Numbered from the stretch's first letter, positions 25,432-34,366 are shown. The stretch is DNA of 64,000 nt from Sporosarcina luteola (GCF_023715585.1 NZ_JAMBOK010000005.1:85269-149268), one strand, 5' to 3'. Notes: generated from the letters alone by a model not told the origin. Made by a program: numbers and translations.

Positions 25432-26928
25432 CTATCGTTTTGTAGTAAATTTCAGACTTACACCCGCAGACTCATTACCTGTAATGTCTACTGTTTTGAA
25501 CATAACAGTGTAAGATGTGTTTCTTGTTAAACCAGTGACATTAACTGCTTGAGTGCCTTTATCAACAGAACCAAGCAATCTACCGTTTAAATAGATATTT
25601 GTTTTTGCAAAGTCGGCGTCCGTTGGATTTGTCCATGAAAATGAAGCACTTGTATATGTTGTAGCAGTTAATTTAACATTATTAACCACAGCAGGAGCCG
25701 TAGTGTCTACAACTGGTGCAGGCGGTACTGTTGGTGCTTTAACGGATTCATACGTTAAGAATCCATAACCGAATAATGAGTCTCTTCCTGCATCACCTAA
25801 ATCAGTTGCATACTTTTGCAGTTCAGCACGAAGCTGTGCATTTGTCATTGTAGGGTTCTTTTGCTTCAATAGAGCAACAAATCCTGCAACGTGAGGAGAA
25901 GCCATTGACGTTCCATCTAAACGTGCATAACTTCCATTCAAATAGGTGCTTACAATCGCTACGCCTGGTGAAGAGAATTCTGTTTCAACGCCCGTAGAAG
26001 AGAAGCTACCGATTTGCAAAGATTGATCCACCGCGGATACAGCAATTACTTCATTGTATTTTGCGGGGAAGTTTACAGGAGTTCCCACTCCATCATTTCC
26101 ATTAGCTGCTATTAATACGATTCCGTTAATTTGTGCTTTAGCAACCATGTCATGAAATGCTTTACTGTCAGCACTTGTTCCAAGAGACATGTTGACAACA
26201 TCCATTTTATTTACAATCGACCAGTCAAGTCCTTCTAAGATGTCGATTAGATAACCGCTGCCATCTTGATCCATTACCTTTACGGCATATAAATCAGCGT
26301 CAGGTGCTACTCCTACTAATCCTCTTCCATCTCTCTTTGCTCCGATGCTCCCTGCAACGTGCGTGCCATGACCATTGTCGTCATTGAAAGAAGTGGTGTA
26401 ATCTACAGTGGAAACTCCACCTTTAATTAGAAGGTCTGGATGGTTTGCAACTCCTGAATCCACAACAGCCACTTTAACACCCTTTCCAGTCAATCCTTCG
26501 TTCCAAGCATTTGATACTTTCATCGCTTGAATGTCCCATTGAGATTCTTCAGCGGGTATAGTAGTTCCGGTCGATTTAGCCTCTACCTTGTTCAATACTT
26601 GTACAGCATTTTTATTGTTTACTAAAGAAAACTTGATGTTCTCTTCAACGGAGGCGATATTTGGATTCTTTTCCAATGCCTTCATTGCATTCGGGCTTGC
26701 TTTTACCGCTACAGCATTAATGGACTTGAATTGAGTTTTCACCTTTTTGCTTCCTCTGATAACAGCGTCTTTTCCACTATTATTCTTGTATACGACAACG
26801 TACTCTTTTTCCGTGTCAATCAGTTCTTCAGCACTTGCAAAAGGTACTAACATATTCATTGCAAATCCTAACGTAAGTGCTGTTGCAATAATCTTTTGCG
26901 ACTTACCTTTATTGTATAATTCTTTCAT
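25432..26928 (-). CDS. Secreted subtilisin-like serine protease with C-terminal FN3 domain
   Basis: This is a 498-residue pre-pro-protease. A signal peptide ends near ASA (31-33), then an inhibitor-I9-type propeptide (about 40-100) and the S8 catalytic domain follow. The triad is Asp157 (VVDSGV), His187 (NGHGTHVAGS) and Ser341 (GTSMASPHVAG), with oxyanion Asn278. Residues about 405-498 form a fibronectin type III-like domain (NVKLTATTYTSASFSWTNPTDA) after a proline-rich linker; this tail is not present in classical subtilisins. The ATG has AAGGAG eight bases upstream. It is monocistronic. Its role is probably extracellular protein degradation; FN3 may aid substrate or surface binding. Confidence 0.92.
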   Translation of the reverse strand: MKELYNKGKSQKIIATALTLGFAMNMLVPFASAEELIDTEKEYVVVYKNNSGKDAVIRGSKKVKTQFKSINAVAVKASPNAMKALEKNPNIASVEENIKFSLVNNKNAVQVLNKVEAKSTGTTIPAEESQWDIQAMKVSNAWNEGLTGKGVKVAVVDSGVANHPDLLIKGGVSTVDYTTSFNDDNGHGTHVAGSIGAKRDGRGLVGVAPDADLYAVKVMDQDGSGYLIDILEGLDWSIVNKMDVVNMSLGTSADSKAFHDMVAKAQINGIVLIAANGNDGVGTPVNFPAKYNEVIAVSAVDQSLQIGSFSSTGVETEFSSPGVAIVSTYLNGSYARLDGTSMASPHVAGFVALLKQKNPTMTNAQLRAELQKYATDLGDAGRDSLFGYGFLTYESVKAPTVPPAPVVDTTAPAVVNNVKLTATTYTSASFSWTNPTDADFAKTNIYLNGRLLGSVDKGTQAVNVTGLTRNTSYTVMFKTVDITGNESAGVSLKFTTKR

Positions 26929-27049
26929 AATATATCTCCTTCACTCTCTTTCAAATTTAGTGGTATGGCCTGTACTTTTATATCGTATTTTTTTGAAAGA
27001 CTTGTAATAGGAGTAACTTCCTGTTTTTTACTTACAAGCTGTTGCGCTA

Positions 27050-27328
27050 GGTGCCTGTGCAGCAAACTATTCTGATTATGCACTACAATTGCATAATAAA
27101 AATCAGGAAGCTTTATTTATCAATGGGCCACTGGATATTTACTGAATTTATATTCTACATAGTGAATAGTCATAAATGCACCTTACACAGGCACCAACAC
27201 AATTCAGATAATACACTACAATTGTATAGAATTAAAAAGGTAGGCAACCATGTTAAGCTTTGGTTGCCTACCTTATGAATAGATATACGAATTATTGAAT
27301 TGTCATAAATGGGTGATGCACAGGCACC
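27050..27328. repeat. Interspersed repeat, copy 3 (composite, 279 bp)
   Basis: It has the same organisation as copy 2: GGTGCCTGTGCAGCA at the left, an internal ACACAGGCACC, and TGATGCACAGGCACC at the right. A perfect 14-bp hairpin (27237-27250 with 27261-27274) lies in the second unit. It is closely similar to copy 2 over its whole length. It lies between the subtilase promoter region and the 3' end of rlmCD. Confidence 0.85.
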
Positions 27329-27347
27329 GTTTAAAGGCACCGTTTAA
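27322..27347. repeat. 13-bp tandem duplication at the right end of element copy 3
   Basis: AGGCACCGTTTAA is repeated exactly (27322-27334 and 27335-27347). The second unit contains the stop codon of rlmCD, so the element abuts the end of that gene. Confidence 0.9.
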
Positions 27348-28705
27348 ATTTCCAGCCAGGCGACTGATTCGACGTGGCTGCTTTGGGGGAACATGTCGAC
27401 GGGTTGGACTTCTTTTGTCCTGTAGCCGCCGTCTTCCAAAATCCTCAAGTCGCGTGCCAGTGTTCCTGGGTTGCATGATACATAGACGACACGCTTCGGT
27501 TTGTATTCCAGGATTGTTTGTAAGAGTTTCTCGTCGCATCCTTTGCGCGGCGGGTCAACGACTAATACGTCGAAGCGTTTGCCTTCTGCGTACCATCTTG
27601 GGATGACGTTTTCCGCTGCGCCCGCTTCGAAGTGGGCGTTCGTTATGCCGTTCAATTCAGCGTTGCGTTTGGCGTCTTCGATCGCTTGCGGGACGATTTC
27701 TACTCCGTACACTTCCTTCGCTTTCTGGGCAAGGAACAGTGAAATGGTGCCGATCCCGCAGTATGCGTCGATGACCATTTCGTCGCCTGTCAGCTGTGCG
27801 TAGTCGAGTGCTTGCTTGTAAAGAACTTCGGTTTGCGCAGGGTTCACTTGATAGAAGGAGCGCGCCGATATTTCAAACTCGATGTCGCCGATCTTGTCGA
27901 TGATGAATGACTTGCCGTAGAGAGGGAGCGTTTCATTTCCGAAGATGACGTTCGTCTTCTCTCCATTGACGTTTTGCATGATCGATGTCACTTCCGGTAC
28001 AACTCGTTTGATGAGTTCGACAACGGCGTCTTTCTGCGGGAATTTTTTCTTCAACGTCACGAGGACAACCATGATTTCGCCTGTCGCCTTCCCTTTCCGG
28101 ACGATCAGATGCCGAAGCATGCCACGATGGGACTTTTCGTTGTACGCTTCAAGTCCAAGCGCATGCATTTCGTGTTTCAGCGTGGACATCAGTTCATCTG
28201 CCTCTTCACTTTGGATGATGCAGACGTCCGTGTCGATGATGTGATGGGAGCGCGACCGGTAAAATCCGGATACAACTTTTCCGTCCCGTTCGCTGAAGGG
28301 AATCTGGGATTTATTGCGATAGCGCCAAGGGTCTTCCATCCCTTTGACAGGGTGGACAGGCACGTGTGGCAACTTCGCGATGCGGTCGATGACGTCGCGG
28401 ACCTGTTTTTGTTTTTGGATGAGCTGGCCTGCGTATGATAGATGTTGCAACTGGCAGCCGCCGCATTCCCAGAACACATGGCATGGCGGTTCCACGCGGT
28501 CCTCAGATGGCTTCGTCACATTTAACAGACGCGCAAATCCATAATTCTTCAGCGTTTTCCCGACTATGACCTCGACTTCCTCGCCAGGCAGTGCACCAGG
28601 TATAAAAAGCGGGTAGCCTTCCACTTTTGCAACGCCTGATCCGTCATGGGTCAAATCCTCCACATGGACAGTGAGACGATCATTTTGATTCACAATAAAA
28701 GACAT
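27344..28705 (-). CDS. rlmCD: 23S rRNA (uracil-5-)-methyltransferase RlmD/RlmCD
   Basis: This 453-residue SAM-dependent enzyme has an N-terminal TRAM domain (about 8-65, [21 protein letters not shown]) and an iron-sulphur cysteine cluster ([14 protein letters not shown], then CII further on). The C-terminal RNA m5U methyltransferase domain shows [24 protein letters not shown] and the catalytic [12 protein letters not shown]. In Bacillus the homologue YefA methylates U747 and U1939 of 23S rRNA. The ATG has GGAGG about ten bases upstream. It is a single gene, and its stop codon lies within the duplicated end of repeat copy 3. Confidence 0.92.
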   Translation of the reverse strand: MSFIVNQNDRLTVHVEDLTHDGSGVAKVEGYPLFIPGALPGEEVEVIVGKTLKNYGFARLLNVTKPSEDRVEPPCHVFWECGGCQLQHLSYAGQLIQKQKQVRDVIDRIAKLPHVPVHPVKGMEDPWRYRNKSQIPFSERDGKVVSGFYRSRSHHIIDTDVCIIQSEEADELMSTLKHEMHALGLEAYNEKSHRGMLRHLIVRKGKATGEIMVVLVTLKKKFPQKDAVVELIKRVVPEVTSIMQNVNGEKTNVIFGNETLPLYGKSFIIDKIGDIEFEISARSFYQVNPAQTEVLYKQALDYAQLTGDEMVIDAYCGIGTISLFLAQKAKEVYGVEIVPQAIEDAKRNAELNGITNAHFEAGAAENVIPRWYAEGKRFDVLVVDPPRKGCDEKLLQTILEYKPKRVVYVSCNPGTLARDLRILEDGGYRTKEVQPVDMFPQSSHVESVAWLEI

Positions 28706-28819
28706 GTTTTTTCTTCCTCCAAATTTCGTATGTACTTAGTTTATCACAAAAGCGAGTGTCGGCAGGCATGCAAAGCGGAAGGTATTTCACTTACTCTAGA
28801 CGAGACAAAGGTCCTAAAA

Positions 28820-28920
28820 TGACGATAACTCTTGGGAAGTGACCGATAAGGAACTGAGCATGACCGATTAATTGTGAAAATGAGAGATAAGTTCCTGGAA
28901 ATGATCGCTAAGTTTTCAAG
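28820..28920. repeat. Short tandem array, 20-21 bp period (five units)
   Basis: Units beginning TGAnnGATAA start at 28820, 28840, 28861, 28881 and 28902. The first ten bases are conserved (consensus TGACCGATAA) while the other half varies. The period averages 20.5 bp. It lies in the non-coding gap between rlmCD and the cyd terminator. Confidence 0.7.
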
Positions 28921-28925
28921 AAGCA

Positions 28926-28954
28926 AAAAAACAGACGCACTGGACGTCTGTTTT
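28926..28954 (-). terminator. Terminator of the cyd operon
   Basis: AAAACAGACG pairs with CGTCTGTTTT (28928-28937 with 28945-28954) and on the minus strand a run of seven Ts follows. Confidence 0.9.
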
Positions 28955-28959
28955 CCACA

Positions 28960-29070
28960 TTACTCCTCTTTATCCGTAACCGAGCCATCTAGCGGCGCAA
29001 TGAGAAACGCAACAACGATGGCTGCAATCAGGATGATGAAAGGTGCATAGAAAATAATGAAATCAGTCAT
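28960..29070 (-). CDS. Cytochrome bd small subunit (CydS-like)
   Basis: This is a 36-residue single-helix protein beginning MTDFIIFYAPFIILIAAIVV and ending in a charged GSVTDKEE tail. It lies directly after cydB (14-bp gap). Size, the MYAP-like motif near the N-terminus and position match CydS, the third subunit seen in the Geobacillus bd oxidase. The start is ATG 29070 with GGGGG eight bases upstream; ATG 29076 is nearly on top of that site. Confidence 0.75.
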   Translation of the reverse strand: MTDFIIFYAPFIILIAAIVVAFLIAPLDGSVTDKEE

Positions 29071-29084
29071 GCCCATAACCCCCT

Positions 29085-30110
29085 TTACACATGGAAATCC
29101 TTCTTCCCACGGACATATCCTTTATTGAACAGGAACAGTCGCATGAGCAGGACGAGCGACGGGATCAAGAGACCAAGTCCGAGAATGAACGCCACAATGA
29201 GTGAGATTGCCATCGCAGGATTCGTGAAACTATCGTAAATCGTCAAATACGGGTACAGCAAATACGGATAATGCGACGCACCGTACCCGAAAAACGCAAA
29301 GATGAATTGGCCCATGAGCAAAATGAATGCCCACCCGTAGTTGTGGCGCTTCCAAAGCAGCCAAACCGTTCCTGCAAACAACAGGAAGGAAATGAGGAAC
29401 ATCGGCCAAAACGTCTGGATGTTGCTGTAATGCTCGAAATTATGCCTCCGAAGCTCGAAAATGATGCCGCCTGCTGTAATGATCGTCGGCAATGACCAGA
29501 TGAGCGCATATTTCCGGAGCAGGTCGGTCGCTTCCACGTCGCCGGCTTTATTCGCATACCATGTCAGGAACACTGCTGAAATGTACAGTGTTGCCGCAAT
29601 GCTCAAGACGACGATCGACCACGTCAATGGGCTTGTGAATAGCAACCAGTAATCGAGCACCGGATTTCCATCCACCAATTCGATGAAGCCGCCTTCGGAA
29701 ATCGTCAAGACAATTGACAGCGACGCGGGAATCAATATACCCGCCAGACCATACATGAATGAATAGCCTTTATGGCCCCGCGCGCCGTATGTCTCGAACG
29801 CATAATACGAGCCGCGGATCGCAAGCAAGATGATGCCAAGGCTGACAGGCACCAAGAGCGTCGTCCCGTAATAGAAAGCGGTCTTCGGGAAGAACCCGAT
29901 GATCCCTACGAAGAAGAAGACTAGAAAAACGTTCGTCACTTCCCATACTGGAGATAAATAGCGCTGGATGACTTTCGTCAAAATACGCTGTTTACCAGTG
30001 AGTAAGCTGTATGCATTGAAAAAACCAGCTCCGAAATCGATGGCGCCTACGAGAATATAACCGAAAAGGAATGTCCAAAGAACCGAAATCCCTAAAATCT
30101 CCAAGTTCAT
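29085..30110 (-). CDS. cydB: Cytochrome bd quinol oxidase subunit II
   Basis: This is a 341-residue membrane protein with about nine helices and the CydB N-terminus WTFLFGYILVGAIDFGAGF, with RGSYYAFETYG further on. It pairs with CydA to form the proton-motive quinol oxidase used at low oxygen. The start overlaps the cydA stop by four bases (ATGA). It uses an in-gene ribosome site. Confidence 0.94.
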   Translation of the reverse strand: MNLEILGISVLWTFLFGYILVGAIDFGAGFFNAYSLLTGKQRILTKVIQRYLSPVWEVTNVFLVFFFVGIIGFFPKTAFYYGTTLLVPVSLGIILLAIRGSYYAFETYGARGHKGYSFMYGLAGILIPASLSIVLTISEGGFIELVDGNPVLDYWLLFTSPLTWSIVVLSIAATLYISAVFLTWYANKAGDVEATDLLRKYALIWSLPTIITAGGIIFELRRHNFEHYSNIQTFWPMFLISFLLFAGTVWLLWKRHNYGWAFILLMGQFIFAFFGYGASHYPYLLYPYLTIYDSFTNPAMAISLIVAFILGLGLLIPSLVLLMRLFLFNKGYVRGKKDFHV

Positions 30111-31453
30111 TGTACATCACCGCCCTTTTCCATATGACGATCTTCCAATTCACGTTCGACTGGATTGTTCCGGAACATCCGTCGCAGAACGACGACACTT
30201 CCGATGCCAAGGATGATGTACAACCCTGCGAACAACATGAGCATCAAGTCGACTTGCCCGCTCGTCGTTGCGGCATCCTCGACGCGCATGATCTTCCGAA
30301 GGATCCACGGCTGCCGTCCAACTTCCGCAAGCCACCAACCAGATTCGATGGCGATAATTGTAAGCGGTGCTCCGAGGACAATGAGCCAGCGGAACCATTT
30401 TGTCGATACTCGTTTCCATCCACGGTTGATACCAATCCAGTACAATGCGGAAAGGATTGTCATCCACATGCCAATGAAGACCATGATGTTGAATAAATAA
30501 TGGATATAAAGCGGAGGTATTTCATCCTCCGGGAACTGATCCAGACCGATCACTTCCGCTTTCGGATTATTATGTGCGAGCATAGAAAGCCCGAACGGAA
30601 TGTTAATGGCATACTTCACTTCCCCGTCTTTCAACACACCTAATAAGACGAGCGGAGCATTTTCCTGCGTTTCAAAATGCCACTCTGCCGCAGCAAGTTT
30701 TTCGGGTTGGTACTCAGCTAAATATTTACCGGAGAAATCCCCGATTATTGCTGTAGCGATAGAGAACACAAATCCTAATTTCATTGTTAAATAGAGGGCT
30801 TTCTTATGATAAACATGATTGGATCCCTTCAATAAACGGAATGCCGCAATCGCTGCCAGCACAAACGCCGCAGTCATATATGCCGTGATGACGACATGCG
30901 CCACTTTCGTCGGCATTGCCGGGTTGAACATCGCAATAATCGGATTGATATTGACGATTTCCCCGTCCACGATGTCAAATCCTCGAGGCGCATTCATGAA
31001 TGCATTGACCATTGTGATGAAAACAGCGGAAAACGAAGCGCCGATTGCAACCGGCACTAATAAAAGCAAATGCTTTTTCTGATTCTCAAACCGATCCCAT
31101 GTGTATAAATAAATCCCGAGGAAGATAGCTTCAAAAAAGAAAGCGAACGTTTCCATGAATAACGGAAGCGCTATGACATTTCCCGCGAACTCCATAAAGT
31201 TCGGCCACAGCAATGACAATTGCAGTCCAATCGCGGTTCCTGTAACAACTCCGACAGCCACTGTAATGATGAAACCACGCGCCCACCGTCTGGCAAGCAA
31301 GATATAATGTTCATCGTTTTTCTTAATGCCCACCCACTGTGCAATCATGATCATGAGTGGGACGCCGACGCCGATTGTCGCGTAAATAATATGGAACGAT
31401 AATGTAAGTTCTGTCAGCACACGCGAATAAAAAACGGCTTCTTCATTCCCCAT
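30107..31453 (-). CDS. cydA: Cytochrome bd quinol oxidase subunit I
   Basis: This 448-residue haem-carrying subunit shows the N-terminal LTLSFHIIYATIGVGVP (haem b595/d ligand His), METFAFFFEAIFLGIYLYTWDR, the quinol-site loop after GLSMLAHNNPKAEV, and the conserved GRQPW. The Q-loop is short, as in Bacillota. The ATG has AAGGAGG eight bases upstream. No cydCD export genes follow here. A Rex-like site lies about 200 bp upstream, suggesting NADH/redox control. Confidence 0.95.
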   Translation of the reverse strand: MGNEEAVFYSRVLTELTLSFHIIYATIGVGVPLMIMIAQWVGIKKNDEHYILLARRWARGFIITVAVGVVTGTAIGLQLSLLWPNFMEFAGNVIALPLFMETFAFFFEAIFLGIYLYTWDRFENQKKHLLLLVPVAIGASFSAVFITMVNAFMNAPRGFDIVDGEIVNINPIIAMFNPAMPTKVAHVVITAYMTAAFVLAAIAAFRLLKGSNHVYHKKALYLTMKLGFVFSIATAIIGDFSGKYLAEYQPEKLAAAEWHFETQENAPLVLLGVLKDGEVKYAINIPFGLSMLAHNNPKAEVIGLDQFPEDEIPPLYIHYLFNIMVFIGMWMTILSALYWIGINRGWKRVSTKWFRWLIVLGAPLTIIAIESGWWLAEVGRQPWILRKIMRVEDAATTSGQVDLMLMLFAGLYIILGIGSVVVLRRMFRNNPVERELEDRHMEKGGDVQ

Positions 31454-31466
31454 TTATTTTCCTCCT

Positions 31467-31562
31467 TCAACTTCCAAAAATTCTACCGACAATTGAAAGC
31501 AGCATGATTCCAGCCACTGCAAAGACAAGCCACATGAGCCACTTCTCTTGTTTCTTATACAC
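31467..31562 (-). CDS. Small single-helix membrane ORF upstream of cydA
   Basis: This 31-residue frame starts with GTG, six bases after GGAGGG. It has a charged MYKKQEKW start and a hydrophobic helix (LMWLVFAVAGIMLLSIVG), and ends 13 bp before the cydA ATG with its stop touching the cydA ribosome site. The arrangement implies co-translation with cydA. I do not recognise a named family; an assembly factor or extra bd subunit is possible. Confidence 0.6.
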   Translation of the reverse strand: MYKKQEKWLMWLVFAVAGIMLLSIVGRIFGS

Positions 31563-31650
31563 GGAATCCCTCCGTCCTTAAAATTCCCATTAGATAACTG
31601 TTCATTACTTTTCCCTATTTATGATTGAAATAACAGGATAGTCATATGAA

Positions 31651-31667
31651 TTGTGAAATGTTTTCAA
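31651..31667. promoter_or_regulatory. Rex-like operator upstream of the cyd genes
   Basis: TTGTGAAATGTTTTCAA has one perfect half-site of the Rex motif (TTGTGAAAT) and a degenerate second half. B. subtilis cyd is Rex-controlled. It could instead act on the divergent Nudix gene. Confidence 0.4.
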
Positions 31668-31681
31668 CCGACGTATTGCTC

Positions 31682-31710
31682 TTGAGACTATTTGGAATCT
31701 TGTGTATAAT
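31682..31710 (+). promoter_or_regulatory. Sigma-A promoter of the Nudix gene
   Basis: TTGAGA (31682-31687), a 17-bp spacer and a perfect TATAAT (31705-31710) lie 26 bp before the start codon. Confidence 0.75.
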
Positions 31711-31736
31711 AAAGAGATTAAAGAGAGGTGAACACG

Positions 31737-32171
31737 ATGGAGATTAAAAGAAAAGTGTTAGCTTACATTACGAAGGATGACAATGGAGATCGGAAACTCC
31801 TTGTGTTCGAGCATAAGAATAATCCCGAAGCTGGTTGGCAAGTGCCAGGCGGAACAATTGAAGAGGATGAATTGCTTTTAGACGCGCTCTACCGCGAAAT
31901 CGAAGAGGAAACCGGCATTCGCCGGGAGCAACTTCAGTTAAATGGCAAAGTGATTAAGGAGAATTATTTTCCTGAGAATCGGCCGAATGTCATCCATGAG
32001 CGGAATATCTTTCATCTCACCTATATCGGCGAGGAAGAAGCCGAATGGGACACTTGTGTCAACAGTACCGGCAAGGACAACGGCATGATCTTCCATTGCC
32101 GCTGGGTTCCGGTGAATGAATTGCCTGAGTTGGCCGCAAGTCAGGATAAAGCGCTCGATTTCATTATTTGA
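31737..32171 (+). CDS. Nudix hydrolase
   Basis: This 144-residue pyrophosphohydrolase has a complete Nudix box: G (in PGGTIEEDE) followed by the REIEEETGI that supplies the metal-binding glutamates. The substrate is not evident. The ATG 31737 follows AGAGGTG by six bases; a GTG three codons upstream overlaps the site. It is the only plus-strand gene for several kilobases and has its own promoter. Confidence 0.85.
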   Translation: MEIKRKVLAYITKDDNGDRKLLVFEHKNNPEAGWQVPGGTIEEDELLLDALYREIEEETGIRREQLQLNGKVIKENYFPENRPNVIHERNIFHLTYIGEEEAEWDTCVNSTGKDNGMIFHCRWVPVNELPELAASQDKALDFII

Positions 32172-32241
32172 GGCGAATTACTAGAGTCCTTGTGCAAGTA
32201 TTTGAGTTTACTTGAACCCTTGGTATATCCGCAAAAAATAA

Positions 32242-32272
32242 AAGCTGCATGGAATTCAATCCAATGCAGCTT
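32242..32272 (-). terminator. Terminator of dagK
   Basis: AAGCTGCAT (32242-32250) pairs with ATGCAGCTT (32264-32272), with inner pairing GGA/TCC. On the minus strand TTATTTTTT follows. The dagK stop lies in the loop. It probably also stops the convergent Nudix transcript. Confidence 0.9.
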
Positions 32273-33203
32273 CTTCATTTTCTCGATCATTATCAATTCG
32301 ATCCTGCTCACGCAATTGGTCGAGAGGAGCGAACATTTCAATATGGCGATATCTGTTTTCAAAAGTGGCAGGAAGGGTTCCGCCGTATTCCCCATCCAAG
32401 TTCAGGAGCACTTCTTCGGACGATGTGATTGTCACTTTCGAAGGCTTTGCGGAGATGACGAGCGGATCATCCAAATGCTCGCCGCGCAATGCTAATGTGA
32501 CAATCCTGATGAATTCGGCCATATTACATTTCTTTAAAACTAATAATGTAAATTTGCCGTCATTGATGCTTGAGTTCGGCGCCAATTTTTCAAGGCCGCC
32601 GACAGAATTCGTCAAGCCGACGAGGAAGAGCATCACTTCCCCTTCAAACACTTCATCATCATACTCGATTTTCACATTACTCGAATGGATGGAAGGGAGC
32701 ATTTCAATCCCTTTCAAATAATAGGCGAGCTGGCCGAGAACCGTCTTGAGCTTGCTTGGCACTTCATATGTCAGCTCCGTCATACGCCCGCCGCCTGCGA
32801 TGTTGATGAAATGGCGGTCGTTCATGAGGCCGACGTCAACCGGGATCGTCTCACCGCGGACGATGATGTCGATCGCTTCGTCAATATCCCTAGGGATTCG
32901 CAATGCTCTCGCAAAGTCATTCGTCGTGCCGGTCGGAATAAGCCCGATTGTCGGCCGTTTTTCAAATGGAGAGACCCCGGCGACGACTTCGTTCAACGTT
33001 CCATCACCGCCTGATGCGATGATGACGTCAAAGCCCCTTTCCACGGCTTTTCTCGCCGCTTCAGTTGCATCGCCTTCCGCCGTAGTTGCATGTACGGATG
33101 TTTCATAGCCGGCCACTTCCAGCTTTTCCAATACTTCAGCCAGGTGCTTCCGGAATAGTTCACGTCCTGCTGTCGGGTTATAAATGATTCTTGCACGCTT
33201 CAT
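32256..33203 (-). CDS. dagK: Diacylglycerol kinase
   Basis: This 315-residue soluble lipid kinase returns diacylglycerol from lipoteichoic acid synthesis to phosphatidic acid. It has the DAGK catalytic signatures IIYNPTAGR, SGGDGTLNEVVAG (residues about 64-76), PTGTTNDFARAL, and the C-terminal NDGKFTLLVL and LLNLDGEYGG. It corresponds to B. subtilis DgkB/YerQ, which also lies near gatCAB and yefA. The ATG has GAGAGGG upstream. Confidence 0.94.
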   Translation of the reverse strand: MKRARIIYNPTAGRELFRKHLAEVLEKLEVAGYETSVHATTAEGDATEAARKAVERGFDVIIASGGDGTLNEVVAGVSPFEKRPTIGLIPTGTTNDFARALRIPRDIDEAIDIIVRGETIPVDVGLMNDRHFINIAGGGRMTELTYEVPSKLKTVLGQLAYYLKGIEMLPSIHSSNVKIEYDDEVFEGEVMLFLVGLTNSVGGLEKLAPNSSINDGKFTLLVLKKCNMAEFIRIVTLALRGEHLDDPLVISAKPSKVTITSSEEVLLNLDGEYGGTLPATFENRYRHIEMFAPLDQLREQDRIDNDRENEEAALD

Positions 33204-33313
33204 ACATGTTCCCTCTCAATTCATACAAAATGCAATGCTTGCAGTCGTCAATAATCCAATCATCAATCGCTTACTTGGACTATCGGTCATGCTAAAAAGT
33301 TCCCACTGCAGTT

Positions 33314-33883
33314 TTATTTCGTCTGCTGTAATGCGGGCATGACCGTTTTGCGGATATCTTCGTATACGGTGAGCCATAATTCAGGCTGGGTCGTATAAAG
33401 CTTCATCAGTTCAGAAATGAATTCCCGCTGTTTCTCTTCAAAATCAGGCGCTTCTTTCGCAGGGAGTTGTTTGCGGCGCTCCATTACATCCTCCTGGATG
33501 GAAGCTGCACGTGGTCCCCACTTCGCCAGTACTTCGCCTTCCTTATCAAGCAGCAGGTAGATTGGAATTGAGCGGCCGCCATTTGTCAGATGCCTGTCAA
33601 TCAAATCTGTGTCTTCATCCCGATAGACCGCCCGTACATCCAGGTCAGCGGCTTCTGCAATCCGGCGCAGGATCGGATTGTTCATCATTGCGTCCCCGCA
33701 CCAATCTTCCGTTATGACTAGTATATTGGGCTTTTCCGTTTTTGCTATTTCGATAAATGCATCGTCTTGAGGTACATCGAATTTTTCATAAATGCTGAAG
33801 CTGTTTTCTTTATGTTTGTCCATGCGATCCATGTAATCTGCAAGTGAAATCGCTTCCTCGAAATATTGCTTTTCAGTTTTCAT
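33314..33883 (-). CDS. Thioredoxin-fold family protein
   Basis: The 189-residue cytosolic protein has a thioredoxin-like core (NILVITEDWCGDAMMNNPILRRIAE, then SIPIYLLLDKEGEV). The active site is WCGD with a single cysteine, so it lacks the usual CxxC pair and is unlikely to be a classical dithiol reductase. Similar thioredoxin-family genes of unknown role occur in Bacillus. The ATG is preceded by a GGAGTG-type site. It is monocistronic. Confidence 0.75.
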   Translation of the reverse strand: MKTEKQYFEEAISLADYMDRMDKHKENSFSIYEKFDVPQDDAFIEIAKTEKPNILVITEDWCGDAMMNNPILRRIAEAADLDVRAVYRDEDTDLIDRHLTNGGRSIPIYLLLDKEGEVLAKWGPRAASIQEDVMERRKQLPAKEAPDFEEKQREFISELMKLYTTQPELWLTVYEDIRKTVMPALQQTK

Positions 33884-33953
33884 TCCGACACTCCTTTTTT
33901 ATTATTATAATTGAAATATGATGATACCGGATTTCCGCTACAGGCCGCTTTCC

Positions 33954-34011
33954 AATCGAACAGCGAAGGGTTCGATTTGCCGTATTTCTGCGCTTTTTGC
34001 AGAAATCAAGG
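33954..34011. repeat. 58-bp double-hairpin repeat, copy A
   Basis: It matches 60063-60120 at 56 of 58 positions. It forms two adjacent stem-loops, ATCGAAC/GTTCGAT and ATTTCTGC/GCAGAAAT. The pattern is REP/BIME-like. A looser similarity continues for some 30 bp to the right. Confidence 0.8.
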
Positions 34012-34205
34012 AAGCCTGCAATCAATATCCTGCTCCCTTAGGGGCGCAGAAAACATTGCTCGTAACGCTACGCTTTTACTCGCAAACGCCGTTCTTCGTT
34101 ACGATGTTCGCTCCAATCCTGCATCTAATAAATAAAAAGTATTCATTTTCTTAAGTGTACGGCTATTCGCTGCCCGAATCAAATAGGATGCAAAACAAAA
34201 GCAGA

Positions 34206-34303
34206 GGGCGCTCGCTCAGCTGCGACAGGCATAAGGCAAAGATACAGAGTGGCGTTCTATGCCACTCAGGAGCTTTGACTTATGACCCGAGTAGCTAGCG
34301 CCC
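34206..34303. repeat. Nested palindromic element
   Basis: GGGCGCT at 34206 and AGCGCCC at the right end bound long imperfect arms, which include ATAAG/CTTAT. An inner perfect hairpin GAGTGGC/GCCACTC lies at 34247-34253 and 34261-34267. It looks like a structured non-coding repeat unit; only one copy is present here. Confidence 0.55.
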
Positions 34304-34333
34304 GGAGCTAGACGTGAAAAAACGTTAAAACGC

Positions 34334-34366
34334 CCTATACGGAAACTTTCGCAAGATCCGTATAGG
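34334..34366 (-). terminator. Terminator of the gat operon
   Basis: CCTATACGGA (34334-34343) pairs with TCCGTATAGG (34357-34366); on the minus strand T-rich sequence (GCGTTTTAACGTTTTTT) follows. Confidence 0.88.
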
